Positions 1 through 12,642 of a stretch of DNA of 64,000 nucleotides are shown piece after piece. The notes under the pieces are model-generated. The model searched no databases and was not told the DNA's origin. It saw only the letters and a list, made by a program, of their open reading frames with translations. The stretch is from Schleiferia thermophila. GTDB lineage: Bacteria > Bacteroidota > Bacteroidia > Flavobacteriales > Schleiferiaceae. How positions within the stretch are numbered: position 1 is the stretch's first letter; the number at the start of each line of letters is the position of its first letter. The position numbers and the translations under genes are program-made. Where the stretch lies: NCBI RefSeq assembly GCF_003337435.1, contig NZ_QPJS01000002.1, forward strand, positions 1 to 64,000, in the 5' to 3' direction.

Positions 1-3000
1 CTGACTGACAAAGTATCCGTTGACATACAGTGTTATCGGATGCATCTTTATGGACAGTGATCCACTCTGACCGTTGACCGACACAAACTCCTCTGATAGC
101 AAACCTTTGGCTACGCGCTCACCTGTGTGATCATAAAGATAATGCGCATAAAGGTGACTGCGACTGTTGCCATAGCCGGTCATCTGTTGCAACTCGTTGT
201 ACGTGTAGTATTCGTGGTATTCAGCTCCATTGGTTACTTCATGATGAATGTGCATAAGACTGCCCATGCTGTTGTAACTCAATGTCATTTTACTTATGTG
301 GCCTAAGGCGGTATTGACATTGCGTATTTGTTCCAGTTGATGCACTTGACTGCTGTTGTAAGTATACTCCAGGTCGTAATTAAAGGTAGATGAAATTGGT
401 GAAACGTTCTGAGTTTTTCTTAAAATACCACCTGCCTCATTGTATTGCATAGTCAGCTCATAGTTGTAGATCTGATGATCGGTATAATAGGTCCCAACTG
501 TGTGCTTTAGACGGTTGAAAGGATCGTACTTATAATTTATGGAATAGCCTCCTCCTATGCCGCTCTGATGGATATGTTGAGTAGATACTGGGTTTTTTAC
601 CGAGTCAACTCGGCCTAGTGCGTCGTATCCATAGCGCTTATCTATCATCAGCTCCCAGCTGTTTGACGTGGGAATCATAGCAAGCAGCTGTACACCTGTG
701 AGCTGACGGGTGAGCGTGTGATAGGAGAACAAAGTCCTTGTACCATTCCCATAGTGCAGACTAGTGATCTCTGAATATCCATTGTAATATATAGCGCTGA
801 TTATATCTTTAGACATGGATGCAGGGGCTGGTGTAGCGCTGATTATTTTTTGCAGTTCTCCGGTGACCGGATAGAAGTGATTGGTTACCAGTTCCCCATC
901 TGGATACATCATAGACAAGGAACGCCCCCAGGAGTCGTAGCAAAACCGGGTGATATATTGCTTCAACCCTTGTTCTAGCTCCAGATCGAAGGTTTTTTGC
1001 TCCATAATCACATTGCCCAGTTCGTCATAGCCATACTGCTGAGTAAGTACGGGACTTCCGTTTTCATGATTGCCCTGTCTGATTTCGATAATTCTCCCAG
1101 CTCCATTCCTTTGGTCACCTGCATACCCGTAGGTGTACTGTAGGTTGTAAAGTTCAGGATTCTGCGGCATAATCCGTCTCAGTAATCTGTTGTAGTGATA
1201 GTGTAACTCGATGTATTCCCCGGAGTTCATCGCTGCATTTTCAATGCGCACCAGATTACCGGCTGCGTCGTATTCATGTCTTGTTACTCCACGGTCAGGG
1301 TGATTTTCCTCAACCAACCGCCCAACCATGTCGTATGCATAGGTAGTCACAGCCCCCAAAGGATTGATTGTACTGGTCAATTCACCAAGAGGATTGTAGT
1401 AGAACTCAGTACTTATAGCTCCTTGGTCATCAAAGACTTTCTGTGAGATCTTCTGACCCCGACTGTCGTAGTAGGTTCTGCTATGAGAAGCTATTGGGTC
1501 TGATAGGGTTGAACCAATGTATTGCTTCACTTCAGTGTATTTAACATAAGTGTCACCTAAGTGTTCCCAGTCGTATTGAATGGTTGTGAGTTGCAGCTTT
1601 TTAATAGGTATGATTTCATAAAGCTTATAAAGCTGTACAGGTCTGCTCTGGTAATCGTATACCGTAGAATCCATGGTTTCAGTTTTGACAAGATGCAACC
1701 CTAAAGGAGGACCGTATGTTTGGGGTACTGCCCTACGAGTAAGGACTTCTCGACCATGATGATCATAGCTTGTGATCCCAGAGACCAAAAAGCGCTTTCC
1801 ATCTGGAGCGGAACTGTCTGCTACCTCGGTTTTCGTTTGAACAACTCTCCCCAGACCATCAACAAATGTAATGGTGCGCTTAAATCCTGTTATAGAAGAC
1901 GTATCAGGTTGGGTCATCTGAACTTCGCATACGCGACTAGAAGGATGAATATCGGATGGCATCTCATGACGTTTCATGTTCTGATAGGTGATGACCCGGG
2001 CTATATTAGAGGAACTTAATGGAATACTAATATCTGGTAGCTGATATTCAAAGAGCATGGTTGGTTCAGGAGCTATTTGTCCCATTTCTCTAGGCGCATA
2101 AACTGCTTTTAATCGATGGAAGCGATCGTAAATGTATTCAATGGCATGTCGGTTTGCATCCGTCTTCCGAAGTAAATTTCCTGTAGATAGATTATACTTC
2201 ATACAAACAGTATCCCCATAGGAATTAAAAATCTCAATTACATATTTTTTTAGATAGGAGTCATAGTGGTAATTGACTTCCAACCGCTGTTGTTGATGAT
2301 TATACGGGCCGGTGATCTTGGTCACATTTCCATATACGTCATAGCTTATTTGGATTTCAGCGTTCTGATTGGCCTGGTTAGTATATACTCTGATGTTTTC
2401 TGGTGCGAGTTGGGCAGAATTAAGTGATATTACTTCGGCATATCTCTTACGGTTCTGTGGTTGGGTTGTATTGACGAATACCTCATGACTCTTAAGTATA
2501 TTTGATTGTCCAGCAGCATTTGATGGAGTGAAATAGCTCATCAGTGCAATAATAGGCCCATTATATTGTGTAGTATTTTTTAAACGAATAATAAAGGCAG
2601 TATCTAAAACCGTCCTCTGGTGATAAGTAATAAACTCACAACATCTATCGCCGTTGCAATATGGAACACAGCTCAAAGAATTGTTAGATAAAAACACAAT
2701 ATCTGGCTCATATCCCATTTCCTTACTTTTGACAAGATAAGCCGCCACTGATGCCGAACTCAAGCTGTCAAGAAATACATATGTGATAGTATCTCCTAAT
2801 ATGTCTTGCTCACAATTAGTCTGTTTAACCAAGTCGTATCGAATATATAAAATTGTATCACGCAGAGTATCTACCGATGCCAAACTCTGTACTCCTCCAT
2901 GAGTGTAGCGCACTACATTAAAATATTCATCGTACTCAATAGTATATTGCGAACTATAAAACCTATTGCTATCAACACTCTCCACCTGTGGGAAATTGTA

Positions 3001-6000
3001 AATGTTCATCTCAACAAGGGCTGGAAATATGCATTTTTGCTCATATCGGTCTGTAAAATCCTCCTTTACCCAAGTATTATTTGCAAGCTTCTCCACTTTA
3101 CCTGTTGCAGCGCCTTTGTCTATTTTTATTCTCCTGAATTCATAAGAATTGGACTGAATTACTACTGGCTTTCGGGTTAAAATACGTACTATATTTGTAA
3201 TTTCTTCGGATCTAGATCTAATTATAGTAAATTGTACTTGAGTATACTGAAGATGCTTTTCCAATATTTGACCTAAAAGATAATATGTTTTATACAGTTC
3301 TGTAGATTCAATGGATTTGGGATAGTAAAATTGGGTCACTTCTGATAAATAAGTGTCGAGGGCATAAGCAGTGTCATTAGTATTATTAATATTAGATGAT
3401 TTGGATGAAAAGATATTACTCGCTTTTTCAATATTGTTTAAATCGTTTTTATCAAATATATCTATGTCGAACTTATTAGGCAGATATCTTTTTTCTATTC
3501 GTGTAAATCCCAAAAATTTCCGATCTTGTCTACTTTTTATACCACCATCATAGTGGAAAAACACTCGACTTAGATTTTCTCCATTCTGTAAATTATTTAA
3601 CTGTATCGAAAGGCCGTCATAAACATGTATTTTGCTCATCACCCATTTGGTTTCTGGCATATCCCAGATCACCATTTCCTCAGCTGGTGAAAAAGAGGTT
3701 CTTACCTCTGCAGGATACGCTCCAGATCTTGCTCCTTTCTGCTCATAGAATATCTCAAAGCTACCGCCCAAAGGATTTGTCACTCGTTTAAGTTTATTAA
3801 AAAGCCCTACCTGATTGAAATATATCCTAAGGTTTTCACCATCAAATTCCACCAAATCAGGCAAACCATCAGCATTGAAATCCATTAGGGTTTGCGTCAT
3901 CTCATCAACGCCATACGTCACTGACGAATTCGGCGTTAAAGTTACTTTTAAAAAAGATAACTTGAAGGGTATTGTAAGGGCGCTGGAGGCGTTGACGCTG
4001 TATTTCTTTAACTTAGAGCTCAGGTTTATATTCGAAATAGATATCGGACTCGAATACAACCCCATACCCTTGTTGAGTCTGATTTGATAGGTTAGTTGTC
4101 CGCTTGGTGGTGTAGGCACATAACTTATTAAATCCAGCATCCCATCACCGTTGATATCCATAAAAAAACTTTTATCTCCAGATATGTGATAATTAATACC
4201 AAATCCTGCTGAAAAGCTCATGTCATTTTTTAACTTTGGACTAACCGAGGCAGAAAAACTAAACCGATCATCTGCCTTTACATCCCCATAATCATACATC
4301 ATTACTTTTTTGTCTCCCTGATAGGTAAATGTATGGCCAAAACCGGTTCCTTTATTTATCATCACCTCATTGTCTAATGGTTCGGCATTATATCGCTCAG
4401 GCATTCCATCTCCATTGATATCCCTAAGTTCGATAAGACGATTTACTAATAGTTCTGTATTGGTGTACTGAATATTTAAGTTGCCAAGTTGAAACTCTTT
4501 CGGTTTATTGATAAAGCCTCCTGATAAAATTAGACTCAATTGTTTGTTTTGAATTTTGTCAATATAGGTGAAAGGAAGCGTTACCTTTTTATCATAGCCC
4601 CCCGATGTATTGGTCATTACAGCTTCTGAAGAGCTGCCCTTCGAACTGATTAATACATCCGGATACCCATCGCCATTTATATCGCGAAAGGCACTTAATG
4701 AACGTGTATAAAACTTATTTTTATCATTGACCGTAAAAGATTGAGTGAAATTTAGAAATTGTGAGATTGACAAAGCTAAGGAGCTACTCTTCTGAACCTG
4801 GACTGGGGCAATTGCTGTAAACAACTCATAGGTTGTATTGGTCTGCCCTGACTGATCAAGGTATTCTTCCTCCTCCTCTTCAATCAATATACCAGGTGCT
4901 GTATGCCCCATGTGTCGATAACTAGCCATATGTGTGTTAAAAAAACTCCATCTGTCCAACAGTTTCTCATGGACTAATCGATCTCGAATGTACTTCCGTA
5001 CCCCATTATGATATTCACCTCTTCTGGGTGTGAGCATAAAAAAGCGCTTACCAAATACGCTAAGCTCATCAAAATTACTTTGTAGATAATTTGATATATC
5101 CGTGTGGCTAGCATTTTCTAAATTCATAAAATTATTGTAATGTTCTCCTTGGGTTACATCTTCAATTTTTATTTCTTCTACAGGGATTATAACCATTGCC
5201 TGCTGATTATTGCTCCAGCCAAATTGACCCCAGTGTAACATGTAATCCTGTATTGGATGAATTTCTCTGTAATAATGACTGTAATATGAAGTATTGAACT
5301 TTAATTGACTGTTCTGTTTTTTTATTTGAATCGTCTGAAGATTTTTTTTAATAAATTCTGCCATGTAAACATCTTCAGAAAATATCTCAATGTAAAACTC
5401 CTCTCCAAATCCAATAGTATTGATGTAATGACTAAATGGATTGACACCAGAAACCAAATTTTTCCTAGAATCTACAATTTTAAAAGTATGCGTGCCCATT
5501 TTAGCCTCAATCATCAAATACAAGGCAGGATATTCATTGGATTTGACTACAAAATACGCCCGGTGATATTGATTTGGAAGTAACATGCTATAATCTGTGT
5601 TTGACGTAAGTATAGGCATAAAATTCACCTGGTCACCAAGAGTGATGTTGGTTTCGTCAAGTGTTAACGGCCTACTGATGCGTTCGACTCTATTGTAAGT
5701 CTTGATTGCTACCGTGGGGTAAAAAAAGGTCATTTCTCCAATGCATACGTCCTCGTATATCACTTTAGGCCTCCACTCTACCTTTCGCCAATCAACATTT
5801 GACAATGCATTAACTTCAAATTTCATGTACAAATGGTGTATTTGAGGTAATGAGAAATTAAAGGATTGACCAATAAAGGGAGCCTGCTGTCCAGTAGCAG
5901 TATGTTTAAAGGTAGCTGATGCGGAAGATACTCCTGGAATTATTACTTTTTCATAGCTTTCCTCTGAAATAAAGACCGAATTTTCGTCATATTTTTCAAT

Positions 6001-9000
6001 TATTATCCTCAATAAGACAGTATCAGTTATAGTGCTGTCGATCCATTCATCTGAAATTATGCGAAGGGTAGTACTACTGTCTATGAAAAGCGCTTCTCCA
6101 CCAGAAAGCAAAAAACCTTCGTTGTAGGAACAGTTTGCATAGTTTAAACCGTTGGCATCTCTGGGTACATCTTCTTCATATTTGATGATAGGATTCCAAA
6201 GTAGTAAGTCCTGATGACCTGAGCTCCCAGCATTGGTCCTGAATAAAAGATAGTCCCCCTTGCGGACGTAAAGCTCTTCATTAACATGATGAGAAATTGA
6301 GCTATTCACTACTGTAGGCATCAATACAAAGGAATTGTTGTGCTGAATTGCTATTAAACATTCACCGGTGAGATTGTCAGCAATCTGTGCTGTGCCTTGG
6401 ATTTGTATCCTCCCATCGAAAGGTGCTATCCATGATTTTACAATTTCGATGTCTTTTTCTATTTCCTGCTCTTCTGGTAGCTGAAAATTCTGTGAGCCTT
6501 TTATAACATAGTTATGAGTATTAAGACTGTTTTTATCAAAATGCAAATTCCCGCTTCGGTCATAATAACCAAAATATACCTGCCCAAAGTTTTTGCCGGT
6601 TCTGACAACAAAGTCAGGAATGCCATCCAGGTTATAATCTGTAAAATACTCCGTAGTACGTGTGGTTGTCATATTCAAATTTCCTGTCGCCTTAAAAGTT
6701 TCAAGTGGAATTTTAATGTTCCCTATTGATATCATATTATCAGCCGTTCTGAACCCAAGATTGAAATCATACGATGTAGTTTTTACATTGCCTAACCTGC
6801 TTAAATTATGAATTTTTTTTATGGATCTTACATTGATCTTTTCTTTCTCAACGTCAAACTCATATGCATATATCCCAAATCCCTTATCAATAACAAAATC
6901 TGGTATCCCATCCCCACTCATATCCGTCAGCATTGCTCTATCCACACTTTTGAGCTCCCCATAACTCATTCCAAAATCAAGAGTGAAACTTTTGTCATTT
7001 ATGGAATTATTCAATCCTGCACCAGCACTACCTCCTATACTCCATCCTTTTGTATTACTAAACTTAAGGGGCGATTTTTTCTTAAAATACAACATATGAG
7101 TTTTAAACGCCTGATGCACAGGATTTCCTGACGAATCTGGATTATAATTAAATATATCCTTTGGAAATGCAATAATCTTAGGCTCTGGCAAAAATATTTG
7201 TTGGCCCTTATAGTATTCCATGGAGTGCTCATAGAATAACTCATTACTTCCATTGTACTCCTTTATAGATATTAATAACGTCTTTATCAGGTGATTGGAC
7301 AGGTTCTGGTCATAAATAAATTTCCATCTCCTGACAGGATACCAAGTATTATCTTCATTTAAAAACTCAACCCGAAGCTCCGTTAGAAGAAGGTCATCTA
7401 CTTCCTTAAAGCCAGATTTGTGCGAAATCAAGGGATCTTTTCTTATCTGAGTCTCCAGATCAAACATTACCCTATATTTTCCACTATCTTGATCGTGTCC
7501 TGTATACCTTATTTCTTTCAAATAGCATCTAACACCATCCATTAAAAATGCATTGTTCGTAATGTTCGAATCAATTGTTTCTATTTGGTATAAATATGTA
7601 ATGTAATTACCCCATTTGTCCTTAATCTGACTTAACAGCCACCTTGATATGTTACTGCTTCCTTCTGATGTTATAACATAACGGGGATCTAGCTGATAGC
7701 CATCTGTGGTTCCATAGTAAAAAGTCGTTCCGTCTGCCAGCTTCTCTGTCCAAAAATAGTTAGCTGGATTTGAACCATGACGAGTAATTACCTTATATCC
7801 ATTTCTAACCCTCTCAAAAAACAATGCATTGACTTTACGGCTGTTTTCTACTGGAGCGTTGTTGACAATTTTCCTCCTTGAAGGCGTTTGATTCCCTTCC
7901 ATCACCAGCATTTGTCCATTCATAATGTAGTCTTCTGTTTCAATGGTACTATTAAAAGCCGGAGGACCTAAGCGGCTGTCGATACTTACCGAAGGCACAT
8001 GTATGCTCCATCATTGCCCTACCCATCCCGAGCCTCCATCTGAACTATAATGAAGTAATAGTGATGGCTGCATCCCATTTCTGCCTGAGGGTATCTGAAA
8101 GGAATAGTTGACCGACGCTTCGCCAGTCTGACTGATCTCAGGCGGGCTAATCAACTGGATGCCGGTTGATGGGTCTGCAGATTTCATATCTTTGAAAATG
8201 TTTGGAGTAAATACCTCAGCTTCTGGCATTTCGGGGGCTTTTATTAACCCAGCAAAATACTCAGCACCAGGATTAGGCTCTATGAATTCGTTTCCATTTC
8301 CATCAACTTGTATCTCAGCAGCTTTCCAAGTGCGATATTCCATATCGAAGTAAAAAAATCTCAACTCTGCATCGTGGTCTGTCACCTTGCGTCTGTCTAC
8401 TGGAATTTTGACCTTTAACCCTTGAGTATTTCCAATAAACCGGTATGCATATGCTCCCTCAGTAACATTGATAATGTACGAATTTATCACAGGCACCTGA
8501 TGAATCCCCAGGGCAATAACCTTTACTTTTTCCTTTATCTGTTCAATAACTTTGGCTTCGTCTATGAATTTCCCAAGGTCGACTTCCACAAGCTCGTTTC
8601 TTTTAAAAACTGAACCTTTTTCTAAGGTGGCACTGTTAAGTCTAATTCGAACATTCCTAATCATCAAATTCTCCCTATAACCTGCCATGCAAGAAAAATA
8701 AATTATATTTCTTCCCGACTGAAATATTGAACTCTCCAACACTTCTCGCTGTTCATACCATTGCCTGCTCCATTGATCGTCGCACTCCCTACCGTAATGG
8801 TGCTGATTGATTGTCTTGTAAATACACTCCGCGCTGCTGGCGCCATAACTTTCATATTCCAGTACTACAGGACCTTGATATTGAGCAAAAAGCTCCTCTG
8901 GCAGATATAGTTCAAAAATATCGTCTTTTGAATAACCAACCGGATCAACACTTCCTACACCAATAACCCCAGATGTGTCAATCGACCTGATGATCACCTC

Positions 9001-9306
9001 TTGACCTTCAAAGCTTATATAGTCAGAGTAACGATTTATGCTGGTATTCTCTTAACTGTAAGGCATCTTCTTTCTCTCTGATTGGTGAGTTGCTAACTGC
9101 CTGTTTTCCACTTTGAGATTGTCGTCATCTTTGATGTTTTGAACAGCAGACGCCTCTCCCCTGGTCAATTGAACCAACTTAGGATGCGTAAATCTCGCCT
9201 CCCAAGGACGGGTCCTCAGTACATGAGCCACAGCCATCACATCCCCAAAGTGAAAAATTAAAATCATCAAAGAAGTTGTAAGAACATCTGTAAAATTTCT
9301 TTTCAT
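1..9306 (-). pseudogene. Giant secreted SpvB/FG-GAP/RHS-repeat protein, two in-frame stops, cut by left edge
   Basis: Reads from ATG at 9306 in one frame to the window edge (over 3,100 codons), interrupted only by TAA at 9052-9054 and TGA at 8011-8013; I checked every codon from 8010 to 1 and found no other stop. Order: hydrophobic signal-like N-terminus; unknown region; SpvB-type domain around 8200-7900 (PSGRNGMQPSLLLHYSSDGG, then GWVGQ-stop-WSIHVPSV, where relatives have Gly at the stop); six FG-GAP-like calcium motifs such as DMSGDGIPDF, DINGDGYPDV and DFNADGLPDL; a TcdB-middle-like segment (NPLGGSFEIFYEQKG); then YD/RHS repeats (YAYDMVGRLVEENHPDRG, YGYDALGRV) up to the edge. Such proteins are large cell-surface or toxin-like polymorphic proteins with a variable C-terminus, here out of view. 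It starts 10 nt after the T9SS gene, so they were probably co-transcribed. Nonsense mutations or sequence errors are both possible; domain identity is firm. Confidence 0.88.
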
Positions 9307-9316
9307 ACAATCTTTT

Positions 9317-10943
9317 TTAAAGTATAATTATACTGTATCTGCGTACAATTTGTCCATTCTCTATCAGCAAATAATAGTTTCCCGATCTGGTAAAAACAGA
9401 CGGAAGAAAATATTCGACTTTGGGAATTATATCCACTTTTTGATTAAAAATCTTCCTATGCTGCCCGTCAAATATATACAAAGTGTATTCGCCTCTTTGT
9501 CCACTACGTAAAGTATAGGCAATCTTCTCCGTGATTTCAGCCGGATTAGGATATATAATGAATACCGGAAGTTCTTTTTCATAATCTGATGTACTGAGCT
9601 CACCGTTAATCAAGGAAATGTGAATCCTTTTTACCTTGGCAGGGCCTGCTGAAATGCGATACAATTCTTCACCTTTAGCACTAGTAATTACTACCTCTCC
9701 TGTTTGATGACTAGAATAGACTATTGTATCTTTAATTTACCACCAGGATTTCAGGACTAAGTGTAAAGCTGATTCGAGGATCTCCGTTCTTCCTACTTAC
9801 CACCAAATAAGTTTCGGTGGTATCAATTCCTGTTGCAGTACTAGCAACATCTGTCACTTCCTCCAAACAGTACTTTGTAAATCCTGAACTTAGCACAAAA
9901 AAGTAATCCGTCTCATTTTTTAATTTGCTAACATGTAGCCTGTAGCCTCCCTGAACACCCTCTACATGAAAGGTATCTGAAAAATCAGTTAGTACAACAA
10001 AACCAGACTTATATCCTCCTTCGTGATTTGTGTCAAAACTCAAATAAAGATTAAGGCCTTTAGCCTCTATACCAAACCCTCTCAGTTTCCAATTTAGCAG
10101 TTCACCTAAGTCCGCCTGCTCTTTCAGCTGTTCAAGGCAACGCCCTTTCAAACCACTATAACGCATTTCCTTATCTCTCCTGCTCATCACTACTATGCCC
10201 TCAAAAACTGCCTGCTCCTCAGGCTCTATCCTCAAATGTAATCTTCCAGGCTCATTGCTCCGCGTAATTAATTGATCAATATTAACTTGAGTATCTCGAC
10301 CTACACAAAGTACATCACTGTCAAATCTATTGTCTGTCTCCCCATTCCAAAACTTATACAGTCTAGTAAGCGTCTTATAATCTCTATGCTCTCCACTCCT
10401 TCTCCTGGTTATGTTTATAGAATATTTCATTGCCAGATATGACTCTACCGATTCAATTTCGTTTAGGGAAAGAAATCTGTCATAGTATATTATCTCACTT
10501 ATAAGCACATTACTATCCAGTATTTCAAGTTCCTCTCTTAGTTTTCCTTGATGCTCCGTTCTACGGGTTATGCTAAGTACCAATAGCTTCTCGGGTTTGA
10601 CAGGCATATCATGGTGTGGCATAAATCCCTTAATACTATCTCTAAATACTAAATAGTCTTTTATTCTGATTAAAGCCCCTTGTGAAGAACTCTCTCTATC
10701 TGTGTAAACAATGAACCACACACCCCTTTGTCCCCAATTCACCAGGCTGTCAAAATTAATGAAATCAACGGCTCGACAAGCTGAATGTATCCCAATAGAA
10801 TATGAATAATTTTTCTCACCATTGCAGATAAACCAAAGATCTGCTGATGATACTGCGCCAGGAGTCTGGCCTATGAGTAAGTTTATTTTTAAACAGAGGC
10901 CCAAAAAAAACATCTGGGTAAGGAACTTTTTTAAAAGCGCCAC
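9317..10943 (-). pseudogene. Secreted LamG-like protein with T9SS C-terminal sorting domain, frameshifted
   Basis: Two pieces form one gene. The first (10943-9732, GTG start) has a signal peptide and an LamG/jellyroll-type region common in Bacteroidota surface proteins, including ISEIIYYDRFLSLNEIESVE and ESYLAMKYSINIT (roughly residues 150-180). The second piece ends at 9317 and carries a type A T9SS sorting domain: IYPNPAEITEKI, YTLYIFDGQHRKIFNQ, SGNYYLLIENGQIVRR. Between them the second frame is open from about 9736 downstream and reads KDTIVYSSHQTGEVV. Removing one T from the AATTAAA run at 9731-9737 (minus strand) joins the frames as LVVNKDTIVYSS. Intact, it would be about 540 residues, exported by Sec and anchored or released through type IX secretion. 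The neighbouring RHS gene follows directly. Confidence 0.8.
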
Positions 10944-11408
10944 GTCAATTTGTTTTAGTTAAGAAAAAATAGAATAATCCATTATCTATATTCATTTTTT
11001 TTTCTCAATCAAATAATTTTTTGTGAATCGTTATGTTTTCTTTGTAAGGAACAAATGCTTTCTAATATGCATGACTCGAAAATTTTATAAGAATCAAATT
11101 GCTTGGTTAAATATATTTTAAATTTTTAATTGCATTACAATTATGAACAATTAAAAATCCAATATAAAATTCTTAATTCAAAACATCTTTGAGCATTATC
11201 TAAAGTCAAATCCTTTAAGCTATTAGGTTATTTGCACTTTCATAAAGCATAGCATTAAAATTTTCAAACATCTATAAAGATTCAAATATTATTTGCACTA
11301 ATCGACCCCCATGTGCACTCCGCACTTGCCACACACTGTCTGACGGTCTTTCCCCGGTAATCTCCTGTCTGCTGCCTTCCTCCTACCGGCTTTGTTAAAA
11401 ATTTTCCT
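10944..11408. other. Intergenic region, AT-rich, nothing recognised
   Basis: About 465 bases between the divergent T9SS-tail gene and the Rpn-type gene. Mostly AT-rich with poly-T tracts near 10995-11010 on the plus strand; GC rises after about 11300 towards the Rpn gene. It should hold the promoters of both genes, but I see no convincing TAnnTTTG box, RNA gene or repeat. Confidence 0.5.
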
Positions 11409-12371
11409 ATGTTTACTCCTGCCAAAATCCTCTCTCAATGCCTAAATCCATCCCCTCCCAACGACCAACCCCTGATATTCTTCAACTGGGCCGTACAACG
11501 CATGCTCCGCCAAAAAAGCGACTTCGCCATCCCGGAGGGCTTCCTCTCCGTCATGCTCGATATGGACAGCTCTATAGAGGAAATCCTCGACACGCAAACC
11601 AACAAAGACTTCCCCCGGCAAAAAACCATCGTGGCCGACATCCTCTGCAAAACTTCCGATGACAAAATCATCCTCATCGAAGTGCAGTTTTCCATGGAAA
11701 CCGATTACTTCCACCGCATCTACTACGGCACTGCAAGAGTCATGACCGACCGGCTCACCATGGGACAACGGTTTGAAAACATCGCCAAAATCTACTCCAT
11801 CCATGTGGTCTACTTCCCCCTGGGACAGGGGGATGACTACCTCTACCGGAGCCGCTTTGAGTTTGTCGGAGTCCATCATGGCGATGTGCTTGCCCTCTAG
11901 ACCCGCCAGCAACAGCGGTATGGATGTACCTATCCCGGGGAATTGTATCCGGAAATCGTGCTCATCAATGTGGCCTGGTTTGACGACCGGATTCGCAGCC
12001 CGAAAGACGAGTGGATTTACTACATGAAGCATGAAAAATTGCCGGAAAAGGTTACGGCAAAAGGCTTACATTTGGTAAGTGAAAGGCTAAGAATAGACGC
12101 TACGGAAACCAAAGAAAAACGGGCATACCGCAAATACCGCAAAAACGTGCTGTTTTCTGACGACTACATCGAGGAGGTGGCTTTGAAGAATAAAAAATTA
12201 GGAATAGAAGAAGGCCTGGAGAGGGGTATGAAACAAGGACTTGAGAGGGGAAAAGAAGAGGCTGTGGTCAATGCGTTCAGAAAGGGACTGGATACGGCTT
12301 TGATTGCTGAAATCGTGGGGCTTACGGAACAGAAAGTAATGGAAATCCTGCGAAAGGAGGGTTTGTTGTAG
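11409..12371 (+). pseudogene. Rpn/PDDEXK_2-family nuclease, interrupted by in-frame TAG
   Basis: One frame from ATG 11409 to TAG 12369-12371, broken by TAG at 11898-11900. The protein matches the Rpn (recombination-promoting nuclease)/transposase_31-like PD-(D/E)XK family: FFNWAVQRMLRQKSDF at the N-terminus, core ADILCKTSDDKIILIEVQ (Asp in VADIL, then E-x-Q), and a C-terminal Lys/Glu-rich tail with repeated GLERGMKQGLERG typical of the family. At the stop the text reads GDVLAL-stop-TRQQQRYG; a Lys codon (AAG) one base away is likely. Length about 320 codons is normal. Family members are DNA nucleases that stimulate recombination and often occur as many decayed copies. GC and C-rich codon use differ from neighbours, suggesting transfer. 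Confidence 0.8.
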
Positions 12372-12402
12372 TCGCCTTTTTGTAAAAAAACAGCTGGAAT
12401 TA

Positions 12403-12630
12403 CTATTGGCAGACGCTATGGAAACCAAAAAAAGACGGGAATACCGCAAAAACGTGCTTTTTTCTGACGACTACATCGAATTTCTTGTGCATCTTCTTCA
12501 AATCAAAAAAAATATTGCTGCAAGGCTTCAGGGGGCGCTGCTGGAATCAATCCTGAGGCAGTCGCTACGGGAAAAGTCATACCCAGTTCAAAAGTTGTTG
12601 GTAGTCCATCTTTCACCTTTTTCAGAAGTG
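12403..12630 (+). pseudogene. Partial duplicate of Rpn-gene 3' segment
   Basis: Positions 12411-12479 repeat 12095-12172 of the upstream nuclease gene with a few substitutions and a 9-nt length difference: both encode ETK..R.YRKNVLFSDDYIE. After that the open frame continues as FLVHLLQIKKNIAARLQGAL and ends in unrelated sequence running into the GC-rich element, so no complete protein is credible. It looks like a scar of recombination between related nuclease copies, or a remnant of a second copy. Confidence 0.55.
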
Positions 12631-12642
12631 GTCAGAGGGGGT

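Noticed and set aside
8011..8013. UGA read as glycine (code change)
   Set aside because: Many intact genes here end in TGA (for example 14247-14249 and the feoB stop), and the same gene also has a TAA.
11442..12032. 196-codon open frame antisense to the Rpn gene
   Set aside because: It is a shadow of C-rich codons in the sense gene; the sense frame has clear family motifs.
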